A stretch of DNA of 9,092 bases from an uncultured Saprospiraceae bacterium (GTDB taxonomy: Bacteria > Bacteroidota > Bacteroidia > Chitinophagales > Saprospiraceae): the NCBI GenBank assembly GCA_938044055.1, contig CALIQO010000119.1:1-9092 (forward strand). The letters are read 5' to 3'. The translations under genes and the position numbers were made by a program. This document shows, one piece after another, positions 1-6,514 of this stretch; position 1 is the first letter of the stretch; each line of letters starts with the position of its first letter. The notes beneath the pieces were generated by a model. The model made no database searches, was not told the origin of the DNA, and saw only the letters and a list, made by a program, of their open reading frames with translations.

Positions 1-1308
1 CCTATCTATGAAGATGTAGTTACTTTGTTGAAAGAATCAGAAAAGTACCACCCTAGAAAATTCGAAGTAGATCCATTCAATCTACTTGAGAGCATATTTA
101 GGAAATATCAATCTAGATATAATATGGCTTCCGGAGATGAAGCCACAACTGGAATTCAAGATCAAGTACTCAAGCACATAGAAGGAATAATTGTCGGTCC
201 TACGGTAGTAGCGCTAGGAATGACCGGAATGTTCCATAACTATTTTATGGAAGCTTCGTTCCATCCAGGCGAATTTCATGCCGATGCTGAGAACTTCGGC
301 AGAATGCTTGATATATTCGTAGACCTGGGTTGGTTTTCTAAATCTACAGACACTTACACCTTTACGGAGAAGGGTTTATTTTATACCCGTAGAGCCAGTG
401 CATATGGAGTGACGGTTTCTTACATTCCTATGTTTAGAAAGACTGAAGAATTACTATTCGGAGATCCGGAAATCTTGTGGAAGGATACTCCTGGAGAAAA
501 AGAAATCCATGTAGATCGGGAGATGAACGTATGGGGAAGTGGAGGTGCGCATGCTGCGTATTTTAAAATTATCGATGAAATCATTATTGACTTATTCAAT
601 CAACCGATAGATCAGCAACCTAAGGGTATTGTAGATATGGGTTGTGGCAACGGAGCTTTCTTGATTCACTTATTTGAAGTAATTGAAAACAGAACCTTGC
701 GGGGTAAGATGCTAGAAGAGCATCCCTTATTTCTGGTAGGCGCAGATTACAATCAAGCGGCCCTGAAAGTAACCCGAAGCAACATCGTTCAGGCTGGAAT
801 CTGGGCGAAACTCGTCTGGGGAGACATAGGCAGACCAGACCTACTCGCAGAAGACCTTAAGAACAAGTACAATATAGAATTAAGTGAATTACTTAATGTG
901 CGTACCTTCCTAGACCACAATAGAATCTGGGAAGACATTAAAGACAGCCCTGAATCAACAGGAAGCTCCACTGGAGCCTTTGCTTTTAGAGGGCGTAGAA
1001 TAAACCGAGACACTGTAGAGCAAAACTTAGTAGATCACTTCCGAAAATGGGCTCCTTATGTTGAAAAATTCGGTCTTCTAGTCATAGAGTTGCATACTAT
1101 ACCACCAGAAGTAACGGCTAGAAATCTAGGTAGAACAGCAGCTACCGCTTACGATGCCACCCATGGATTTTCTGATCAGTATATTGTAGAAATTGACGTC
1201 TTCCATCGAGCTGCTAAGAAAGCAGGCTTGCGTCTATCGACAAATCACTTTCGGAGATTTCCAGATTCAGAACTAGCCACAGTAAGTGTCAACTTGTTGA
1301 AAGCCTGA
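1..1308 (+). CDS. Class I SAM-dependent methyltransferase, 5' end cut by window edge
   Basis: Transfers a methyl group from S-adenosylmethionine to an unknown substrate; probably cytoplasmic. The frame is open from base 1 with no credible start (the first possible is TTG at 25), so the gene very likely begins outside the window; 435 residues are visible. Counting from base 1, residues about 30-150 look like the helical/winged-helix region that precedes many O- or C-methyltransferase domains, ending in an 'FTEKG' segment. The Rossmann-fold domain follows, with motif I VDMGCGNGAF at 211-220, the acidic beta-2 residue D249 in GADYN, and WGD with D275. The C-terminal part has ELHTIPP (363-369) and YDATHGFSDQY (384-394). 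From memory these His/Gln-containing segments recall the AprA-type methyltransferases of polyketide loading modules, some of which bind iron, but I cannot verify this. The gene converges on the hydrolase at 1365. Methyltransferase fold is confident; substrate unknown. Confidence 0.88.
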   Translation, partial: PIYEDVVTLLKESEKYHPRKFEVDPFNLLESIFRKYQSRYNMASGDEATTGIQDQVLKHIEGIIVGPTVVALGMTGMFHNYFMEASFHPGEFHADAENFGRMLDIFVDLGWFSKSTDTYTFTEKGLFYTRRASAYGVTVSYIPMFRKTEELLFGDPEILWKDTPGEKEIHVDREMNVWGSGGAHAAYFKIIDEIIIDLFNQPIDQQPKGIVDMGCGNGAFLIHLFEVIENRTLRGKMLEEHPLFLVGADYNQAALKVTRSNIVQAGIWAKLVWGDIGRPDLLAEDLKNKYNIELSELLNVRTFLDHNRIWEDIKDSPESTGSSTGAFAFRGRRINRDTVEQNLVDHFRKWAPYVEKFGLLVIELHTIPPEVTARNLGRTAATAYDATHGFSDQYIVEIDVFHRAAKKAGLRLSTNHFRRFPDSELATVSVNLLKA

Positions 1309-1335
1309 TATTTTAATTCATTTAGTCCTGATACG

Positions 1336-1361
1336 GCAATATGATCAATTAATAGTATTGC
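1336..1361. terminator. Weak inverted repeat between convergent genes
   Basis: GCAATA at 1336-1341 is matched by TATTGC at 1356-1361 across a 14-base AT-rich loop, in the 56-base gap between two convergent genes. A second small repeat, CTTGC/GCAAG at 1361-1373, overlaps the hydrolase stop codon. Neither strand has a T-run directly after the stem, so this is at best a weak bidirectional terminator. Confidence 0.2.
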
Positions 1362-1364
1362 TTG

Positions 1365-2234
1365 CTATGCAAGATCTACAGGAACATGAACCAGATTAAT
1401 TCTTTTGGGATCGGTTAACCAACCTTGGATACTTGCATAAACTTCTTCATTGCCATCTTCCTGAAATAATTCGTGGTAGAAGCCTTCGAAGGTAAATAGT
1501 TGGCAGTCTTCAGAACCTATTCTTTCTTCCATCCGTATGCTGCCTTGGATATCAGCCAGTCCGTCAGCGTCTCCATGATATATACTTACTGGAATCGTTA
1601 TCTTATCTGCGTTTTCTTGCACATAGTTCATGGCTTTAAGCATCTCATGACCTGTTCTGGTTTTAGCACCTTTTAGATATACGAGTGGATCTGCTTTATA
1701 AATTTTCTCAACTTCTGGATTTCTAGATAATTTAGAACTATCAAGAGGGATGGTTTTCAATTTAGGTGCAACTGCACTTAGTAATCCAGATACCTTTCTC
1801 AATAAAGGACCGATGCTGTCGTCTAACTTTAAGGCGGGCGCCACCCATATAGCAGCACTGATATTGTGGTCTGGATTGTCAATAAGATAATTCGCTATAA
1901 GTAGACATCCCATACTTACACCCATAAGGATTGAAGGCAATCGTTCATCTTGATACTTATTCAGAATCTCTTTTAGATCTTCAATATACAATTGAAAACT
2001 TGATACATAAGCTCTTTCTCCTTCTGACCTGCCATATCCTCTGTGGTCATATCTAATCACATCATAACCCCATTCGTTTAATTTCTGGACCGTAGTATCG
2101 TGTCGTCTGCTATGTTCTGTATAACCGTGTAAGTATATGACCTGGCCTATAGGTTGTGAAACCCTATTCTCAATAACATACAATTTTAACCCACTGGCAA
2201 TTATAAAGGATGTTTCTTTTTCTTGGATTTCCAT
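1365..2234 (-). CDS. Alpha/beta hydrolase, monoacylglycerol-lipase-like (serine aminopeptidase S33 type)
   Basis: A 289-residue serine hydrolase likely to cleave ester bonds of monoacylglycerols or related lipids (lysophospholipase/monoacylglycerol lipase group). The oxyanion-hole region HGYTEHSRRH is at 36-45, matching the HGxxEHS signature of that group. A YDHRGYGRSEG segment is at 62-72. The nucleophile elbow GVSMG (105-109) gives Ser107. HGDADGLAD (220-228) supplies the acid, most likely Asp224, and EGFYHEL (250-256) supplies His254, so the triad is complete. There is no signal peptide, so the enzyme is probably cytoplasmic. The ATG at 2234 fits the usual N terminus; the family is normally 260-320 residues. 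It is convergent with the methyltransferase and divergent from the ureohydrolase across 53 bases. Exact substrate is not shown by the sequence; a general carboxylesterase is the alternative. Confidence 0.92.
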   Translation of the reverse strand: MEIQEKETSFIIASGLKLYVIENRVSQPIGQVIYLHGYTEHSRRHDTTVQKLNEWGYDVIRYDHRGYGRSEGERAYVSSFQLYIEDLKEILNKYQDERLPSILMGVSMGCLLIANYLIDNPDHNISAAIWVAPALKLDDSIGPLLRKVSGLLSAVAPKLKTIPLDSSKLSRNPEVEKIYKADPLVYLKGAKTRTGHEMLKAMNYVQENADKITIPVSIYHGDADGLADIQGSIRMEERIGSEDCQLFTFEGFYHELFQEDGNEEVYASIQGWLTDPKRINLVHVPVDLA

Positions 2235-2253
2235 AGTTCATTAATTTACTTAG

Positions 2254-2282
2254 GAAAGATAATGATATAAAGTTTATCTTTT
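2254..2282. promoter_or_regulatory. Putative divergent promoter with mirrored -7-like boxes
   Basis: The 53-base gap between the divergent hydrolase and ureohydrolase genes has an inverted repeat, AAAGATA at 2255-2261 and TATCTTT at 2275-2281. Read on the minus strand the left arm is TATCTTTC, and on the plus strand the right arm is TATCTTTT. Each resembles the Bacteroidota -7 element TAnnTTTG with the last base changed. No convincing TTTG -33 element is visible for either, so the call is tentative. The plus-strand box ends only five bases before the TTG start at 2288, which would imply a leaderless or nearly leaderless transcript. Confidence 0.3.
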
Positions 2283-2287
2283 CTTTA

Positions 2288-3115
2288 TTGAATTACATAA
2301 TCTCTATTTTATCAATTCTTAATATAAAAGATCGCACCATCGAACCTAAAATCTGTATCCAAGGCATATGTTATGATGAAAAATCATCTTTCTCTAGAGG
2401 TCCTGCACTCGCACCACCATCGATAAGGAAAGCTTTATATTCTGGATCATCTAACCTTTACTCTGAGTGTCTTACTTCTATAGATTCTCCGAACATAAAA
2501 GATATGGGTGATTTTAATATCTCCGCCTATGAAGAAATCTTTAAAATAACAAAATCACATCTTGGTTCTTTTGACAAAATAGTAACCCTAGGAGGAGACC
2601 ATTCTATCACCTACCCTGTTATTAAAGCTTATGTTGAGAAATACCCTAGGATAGATATATTACATATCGATGCACATGCTGACCTATATGATCAATATGA
2701 GGGTGACCGTTTTTCTCATGCTTGTCCTTTTGCAAGAATTATGGAAGATGGTCTTATCGGTCGACTTGTGCAGGTAGGAATACGTACACTTAATCCACAT
2801 CAAGCAGAACAAGCCTTAAAATATAATGTAGAAATTCATCACATGAAAGACTTTAATCTCGATGCCATACCGATATTTAGTAATCCTCTATACATCTCCC
2901 TAGATATGGATGCATTTGATCCAGCCTACGCTCCTGGAGTTTCTCATCACGAGCCAGGAGGGCTTTCATCTCGACAAGTACTATCTATTATACAATCTAT
3001 GTCTTCAGAAGTGATAGGAGCTGATATCGTGGAATATAACCCCACTAAAGATATACATGACATGACAGCTTATCTTGCAGCCAAGATGTTAAAAGAATTA
3101 ATGGCGAAATTCTGA
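2288..3115 (+). CDS. speB: Agmatinase-family ureohydrolase (arginase/agmatinase superfamily)
   Basis: A binuclear Mn2+ hydrolase that removes urea from a guanidino compound, most likely agmatine to putrescine, in the cytoplasm. All superfamily metal motifs are present in the 275 residues: GGDHS at 102-106 (His105), DAHAD at 128-132 (Asp128, His130, Asp132), and SLDMDAFDPAYAPG at 204-217 (Asp206, Asp208). SHACPF at 143-148 and the N-terminal SSFSRGPALAPP segment fit agmatinases better than arginases, which usually have an N-H-G motif there. Other ureohydrolases such as guanidinobutyrase or formiminoglutamase cannot be ruled out, so the symbol is tentative. There is no in-frame ATG upstream of residue 73; TTG at 2288 is the best start, leaving about 20 residues before the conserved core. 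The frame is open upstream to a stop at 2234-2236, and ATT at 2240 is a less likely alternative. No strong terminator follows on this strand. Confidence 0.92.
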   Translation: MNYIISILSILNIKDRTIEPKICIQGICYDEKSSFSRGPALAPPSIRKALYSGSSNLYSECLTSIDSPNIKDMGDFNISAYEEIFKITKSHLGSFDKIVTLGGDHSITYPVIKAYVEKYPRIDILHIDAHADLYDQYEGDRFSHACPFARIMEDGLIGRLVQVGIRTLNPHQAEQALKYNVEIHHMKDFNLDAIPIFSNPLYISLDMDAFDPAYAPGVSHHEPGGLSSRQVLSIIQSMSSEVIGADIVEYNPTKDIHDMTAYLAAKMLKELMAKF

Positions 3116-3155
3116 TCTCCGTTACCCCTCTATATATAAAGAAAGCGTATCCGTA

Positions 3156-3191
3156 AATTAAAAAATGGCCCTCTCGATATAGAGAAGGCCA
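3156..3191 (-). terminator. Rho-independent terminator of the first lipoprotein gene
   Basis: A hairpin at 3166-3191 has a five-pair outer stem (TGGCC/GGCCA), one C-A mismatch, a four-pair inner stem (TCTC with GAGA) and a six-base loop. Read on the minus strand it is followed directly by six T's and then AATTT. It begins 26 bases after the stop codon of the lipoprotein gene at 3218. On the plus strand no T-run follows, so it would serve the ureohydrolase gene poorly. Confidence 0.75.
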
Positions 3192-3217
3192 CCAACAACT
3201 ATGATAGTATGTCGATA

Positions 3218-3661
3218 TTATTTTCTACGAGCAGATGCTGTTACATCACAATCAGCTTCATCCGTGTAGGTAAAAGTCAGCAGGTCTCCACTTAGGTTAT
3301 ATGTTGCTGAACTGCACTCATCATCTTCGTCACAGACAGTAAGAAGGCCTCCATCTATAGTATATGTGTACTCTTCTACTTCTGAACTTGTCATTCCTGC
3401 AAATGTTATGCTTGATGTTCCTATCATGATCCCTCCAGGCTTAAAGTCATAAACGATTTCCATACAGAAGGTAAATCCATCTTCCTCAAAACAATTATCG
3501 TCCGATAAATCAAAAATGAGGTTATCAAGCGGATCATCACAACCCGCAGATTGTAGGTTCGTCACTTCCCATTCTCCTTCTATAGAAGAGCTCCCTCCAT
3601 CAGATCCACAGGATGAAAAAAACAACACAAGTAATACAGCAAGTCCAATTATATTTTTCAT
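3218..3661 (-). CDS. Secreted six-cysteine lipoprotein, lipocalin-like (copy 1)
   Basis: A 147-residue predicted lipoprotein of unknown function. The signal peptide is MKN plus a hydrophobic stretch ending in the lipobox FSSC, so Cys18 would be lipidated after signal peptidase II cleavage. The mature protein begins CGSDGG, then IEGEWEVT, the 'G-x-W' opening typical of the small beta-barrel lipocalin-like lipoproteins of Bacteroidota, followed by alternating beta-strand-like segments. Six more cysteines (41, 57, 66, 110, 116, 138) could form three disulfides in the periplasm or on the surface. The protein is rich in Asp and Glu. ATG at 3661 is preferred over TTG at 3670 because it puts MK directly before the hydrophobic segment and aligns with the paralog at 3894-4340. 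From the lipid cysteine onward the two align without gaps, with about 54 of 130 residues identical by eye. Ligand and role are unknown. Confidence 0.85.
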   Translation of the reverse strand: MKNIIGLAVLLVLFFSSCGSDGGSSSIEGEWEVTNLQSAGCDDPLDNLIFDLSDDNCFEEDGFTFCMEIVYDFKPGGIMIGTSSITFAGMTSSEVEEYTYTIDGGLLTVCDEDDECSSATYNLSGDLLTFTYTDEADCDVTASARRK

Positions 3662-3893
3662 AATTACCAATTTTTGATTTTACATAAATGATTGTGCTTA
3701 AATCTTTAAAGAACTATCGCTTCGCTTTTCTTAAATTAATTAAGCTCACAACTATGTTCCTCCAACATTAAATAGGTAAATGAAAAAGTCAATAAATTTC
3801 ACTCTTTCTGAATATGATAGATATGCCTATAATGAAAAATGGCCTCCACATTGCTGTGAAAACCATTCTTTATTAATCTTTTATAAAACAAGC
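3662..3893. other. AT-rich spacer between the paralogous lipoprotein genes
   Basis: This 232-base spacer holds the putative terminator of the upstream lipoprotein copy (3835-3865) and presumably a promoter for the downstream copy, though I could not find a clear TTTG/TAnnTTTG pair. A short AT palindrome, CTTAA-ATTAA-TTAAG, lies in the middle near 3730. No stable RNA structure or convincing gene was seen. Confidence 0.4.
3835..3865 (-). terminator. Putative terminator of the second lipoprotein gene
   Basis: A hairpin at 3840-3865 pairs TGG with CCA at the base and CACA with TGTG at the tip (CCACA/TGTG, loop TTGC), with an unpaired internal stretch of four bases on each side. On the minus strand it is followed by ATTTTTC with five T's at 3835-3839. 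It has the same overall length (26 bases) and nearly the same distance from the stop codon (28 bases) as the hairpin after the other lipoprotein copy, and both begin AAAAATGGCC on the plus strand. The stem is weaker than that of the other copy. Confidence 0.5.
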
Positions 3894-4340
3894 CTAGATC
3901 CGCTTAGCAGTGACGCTTACAGAACAATTGTCTTCATCGACGAAAGAAAGAGATAGGCTGTTCTCATTTACAGTATATGTAGATGTTGAGCAATCACTCG
4001 GACCATCGCATATCGTAACAGAATTGCCTTCATAAGAGTAAGAATATTCATCTGTTTCAGTATCAGATATGCCTCCTGCAGTAAACATGAACTTAGAAAC
4101 CATTGTACCATCACTCTTAAATTCATATTCTATCTCAGCACAAAATGTAACTCCATCTTCTTCTATACAGTTACTTTCTGTGAGGTCTAAAGAAAAGTTG
4201 TCTTCATCATTATCGCAATTAGTAGTATTATACGTTGTGATTTCCCACTTCCCTTCTATAGTGTCTCCACCATCGTCACTTCCACAAGATGAAATAAAAA
4301 CGGCTAGGGGTAAAAGCATTAATCCAATAAATTTTTTCAT
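3894..4340 (-). CDS. Secreted six-cysteine lipoprotein, lipocalin-like (copy 2)
   Basis: A 148-residue predicted lipoprotein, paralogous to the one at 3218-3661 and transcribed upstream of it. The signal peptide runs from MKKFIG through a hydrophobic segment to the lipobox ISSC, giving lipidated Cys19. The mature N terminus CGSDDGGD is acidic, which in some Bacteroidota resembles lipoprotein surface-export signals (inference). The IEGKWEIT opening and beta-rich remainder fit a small lipocalin-like barrel. Cysteines 42, 58, 67, 111, 117 and 139 match the six of the paralog one for one. Two in-frame ATGs exist, at 4346 and 4340; I chose 4340 because ATT-ATG-AAA-AA is shared with the other copy and puts the lysines next to the hydrophobic core. 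The neighbouring nqr operon is on the same strand but separated by a nested inverted repeat. Function is unknown. Confidence 0.85.
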   Translation of the reverse strand: MKKFIGLMLLPLAVFISSCGSDDGGDTIEGKWEITTYNTTNCDNDEDNFSLDLTESNCIEEDGVTFCAEIEYEFKSDGTMVSKFMFTAGGISDTETDEYSYSYEGNSVTICDGPSDCSTSTYTVNENSLSLSFVDEDNCSVSVTAKRI

Positions 4341-4364
4341 AATCATTATATTATCGTAGTAGTT

Positions 4365-4448
4365 AAAAAATAACGCCGATTACAGATAAGCTAACGCTCT
4401 CAGGCTATATAATGGTTCACTATATAGAGAAAAGAGCATGATGTAATC
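4365..4448 (-). repeat. Three-tier nested inverted repeat, possible nqr terminator or leader structure
   Basis: On the plus strand GATTACA (4378-4384) matches TGTAATC (4442-4448), GCTCT (4396-4400) matches AGAGC (4433-4437), and CTATATA (4405-4411) matches TATATAG (4421-4427), all nested around a nine-base loop. Read on the minus strand, seven bases after the outer arm there is a run of six T's (4365-4370). It starts about 58 bases after the nqrF stop and ends just before the lipoprotein gene at 4340. It could be the nqr operon terminator, or a folded leader of the lipoprotein mRNA if a promoter lies between it and nqrF. The choice is inference; the repeat itself is seen directly. Confidence 0.5.
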
Positions 4449-4506
4449 AGACATTTAAGCATTCTACTATATAAAACGAATCAGCCGCTAAGAATGTGAT
4501 TGTTTC

Positions 4507-5832
4507 TTATCCACCGAAATCATCAAAACTGATGTTCTCATCTGGAACTCCTAGATCATCAAGCGCCTTAATGACGGATGCATTCATCGCTGGAGGTCCA
4601 CAGAAGTAATATTCTATTTCTTCTGGCTCAGGGTGATTCTTAAGGTATTGCTCATAGCATACAGGCATGATATACCCCTGGAATCCGTCTCCACCTGCTT
4701 CTATATTTTCTTTCACTTGCCAGTTATCTTCCGGAAGAGGATTATCTAGGGAAACATAGAACTTGAAATTAGGAAACTCTTCCTCTATTTTTCTGAACTC
4801 TTCTATATAAAACAATTCTCTTTTCGTTCTTCCACCATACCAGAAGCTAACTTTTCTATCAGTCGTCTTTAAGGTGTGAAATAGATGAAATAGGTGTGAT
4901 CGCAATGGAGCCATTCCAGCGCCACCACCGATGTATACCATTTCCTTTTTAGTAGGTTTAATAAAGAATTCTCCATAAGGTCCAGAGATGGTACACTTGT
5001 CACCTACTTTCAATCCGAATACATATGAGGAACATACACCTGGATTAACCTCCATCCAACCGTTCTTCGCTCTATCCCACGGCGGTGTTGCAATCCTGAT
5101 ATTAAGCTTTACAATATTCCCTTCTGCAGGGTGATTAGCCATAGAATATGCTCGAAACTGTGTTTCCTCATTAACCATTTTCAGTGGCCATAGATTGAAT
5201 TTATCCCACTCTGATTTAAACTTCTCCGGATCATCATGATAAGATGGATGAGCCGTAATATCCATATCTTGATACGGTACCGTAATCTCTGGCACATCGA
5301 TCTGTATGTATCCACCAGATTGAAAATCAAGCACCTCTCCATCAGGTAACTTAACGATGAATTCCTTGATAAATGATGCCACGTTGTAATTAGATATAAC
5401 CTCGCATTCCCACTTCTTAATTCCGAATATCTCTTCAGGTATTCTAATCTCCATGTCTTCTCTCACCTTCACCTGACAAGCAAGTCGCATGCCTTCAGCA
5501 GCTTCCTTTCTAGTTAAATGATTCAGCTCTGTAGGTAAGACATCTCCTCCGCCAGCATCGACATGACACTCGCACATGGCACAAGTTCCACCACCACCAC
5601 AAGCAGATGGCAGAAATACACTCTTATCTGATAAGGCAGATAATAAGGTAGCCCCTGGAGATACAACCAATGGATTTTCGGTGTCCCCATTAACAATAAT
5701 GGAAACCTCTCCTTGTGCAACCAATCTCTTTCTAGCTGCAAGCAGCATCGTTGATAGTAGAATGATTACACCACTGAAAACCACAATCGCCCATATAACA
5801 GGCATAAATGAATTAAGTATGAATAATGACAT
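4507..5832 (-). CDS. nqrF: Na+-translocating NADH:quinone reductase subunit F
   Basis: Entry subunit of Na+-NQR: it oxidises NADH at the cytoplasmic face and passes electrons through FAD and a [2Fe-2S] cluster into the membrane part. An N-terminal membrane helix covers about residues 8-33. The ferredoxin domain follows, with Cys78, Cys84, Cys87 (ACGGGGTCAMC) and Cys119 as cluster ligands. The FAD-binding motif RAYSMAN is at 227-233, GPYGEF at 284-289. The NADH-binding domain has IGGGAGMAPLRSH (301-313), FWYGGRTKREL (330-340) and CGPPAM (411-416), and the protein ends in DDFGG as NqrF does elsewhere. At 441 residues it is somewhat longer than the Vibrio protein (about 408), with small insertions around 185-215 and near 375. 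It is the last nqr gene, 39 bases after nqrE. ATG at 5832 keeps the whole membrane anchor. Confidence 0.97.
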   Translation of the reverse strand: MSLFILNSFMPVIWAIVVFSGVIILLSTMLLAARKRLVAQGEVSIIVNGDTENPLVVSPGATLLSALSDKSVFLPSACGGGGTCAMCECHVDAGGGDVLPTELNHLTRKEAAEGMRLACQVKVREDMEIRIPEEIFGIKKWECEVISNYNVASFIKEFIVKLPDGEVLDFQSGGYIQIDVPEITVPYQDMDITAHPSYHDDPEKFKSEWDKFNLWPLKMVNEETQFRAYSMANHPAEGNIVKLNIRIATPPWDRAKNGWMEVNPGVCSSYVFGLKVGDKCTISGPYGEFFIKPTKKEMVYIGGGAGMAPLRSHLFHLFHTLKTTDRKVSFWYGGRTKRELFYIEEFRKIEEEFPNFKFYVSLDNPLPEDNWQVKENIEAGGDGFQGYIMPVCYEQYLKNHPEPEEIEYYFCGPPAMNASVIKALDDLGVPDENISFDDFGG

Positions 5833-5871
5833 ATTATATCAATTGTATATTATACATTTTATTTCCTAAGC

Positions 5872-6477
5872 TTATCCTACAGCTGCTGGATCTATACCCA
5901 TCAGCCCCATGAAAGCCATTCCCATCAATCCGGTTATAATAAAAGCCATTCCTAGCCCTCGCAATGGAGCAGGAACTGCAGAGTATCTTATTTTCTCTCT
6001 GATTGCAGCAATGGCAATGATTGCTAAAAACCAACCGAATCCACCTCCTAAACCAAAGGCAACAGATTCTGAGAAATTGTATTCTTTAGAAACCATGAAT
6101 AGAGATCCCCCTAGTATGGCACAGTTTACTGTAATCAATGGTAAAAAGATACCAAGCGAATTGTACAAGGATGGTGAGAATTTTTCTATTACCATCTCTA
6201 CAAGTTGTACCATCGAAGCAATTACGGCAATAAATAAGATGAATCTTAAGAATGTAAGATCCGTTCCGAATAATCCATCTTCAGCAAGCAATACAGAATT
6301 AATCAGCCAGTTGATAGGCATGGTAATTCCCAGTACGAATATTACCGCTAACCCTAGGCCAAATGCCGTCTTAACCGTTTTACTTACGGCAAGAAAAGAA
6401 CACATTCCTAGGAAGTAGGACAATGCCAGATTTTCTATAAATGCTGACTTTATGAATATATTTAATAATTCGCCCAT
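5872..6477 (-). CDS. nqrE: Na+-translocating NADH:quinone reductase subunit E
   Basis: Integral membrane subunit of Na+-NQR with about six transmembrane helices in 201 residues, the usual length. NqrE and NqrD are homologous with inverted topology and together hold an intramembrane iron-sulfur site. Cys26 (in [10 protein letters not shown]) and Cys119 (in [10 protein letters not shown]) sit where the NqrE ligands lie in Vibrio. Other family hallmarks are [12 protein letters not shown] (15-26), [21 protein letters not shown] (95-115), FGLGGGFGW (141-149) and [19 protein letters not shown] (158-176). The ATG at 6477 gives the typical [11 protein letters not shown] terminus. It lies 37 bases after nqrD and 39 bases before nqrF, in the same direction. 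It resembles RnfA of the Rnf complex, but the linked nqrF, nqrC and nqrB with NQR-type features make NqrE certain. Confidence 0.97.
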   Translation of the reverse strand: MGELLNIFIKSAFIENLALSYFLGMCSFLAVSKTVKTAFGLGLAVIFVLGITMPINWLINSVLLAEDGLFGTDLTFLRFILFIAVIASMVQLVEMVIEKFSPSLYNSLGIFLPLITVNCAILGGSLFMVSKEYNFSESVAFGLGGGFGWFLAIIAIAAIREKIRYSAVPAPLRGLGMAFIITGLMGMAFMGLMGIDPAAVG

Positions 6478-6514
6478 TATATTTTTCTTTTAAATTATAG
6501 TCTTAATAAGTCGA

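Noticed and set aside
789..1013. Open frame of 74 codons on the minus strand within the methyltransferase gene.
   Set aside because: No domain or start signal, and the opposite strand has clear methyltransferase motifs.
3780..3956. A 58-codon ORF on the plus strand starting MKKSINFTLSEY, in the spacer and overlapping the end of the second lipoprotein gene.
   Set aside because: It runs through the putative terminator and the opposite-strand coding end, has only a weak upstream AGGT, and shows no recognisable family. Its plausible composition is probably chance.
4069..4359. Open frame of 96 codons on the plus strand opposite the second lipoprotein gene.
   Set aside because: The lipoprotein on the other strand has a clear signal peptide, lipobox and paralog, so this frame is a shadow.
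5909..6418. Long open frame of 169 codons on the plus strand.
   Set aside because: It is antisense to nqrE, which has full family hallmarks; the frame is a by-product of its codon use and has no domain features.
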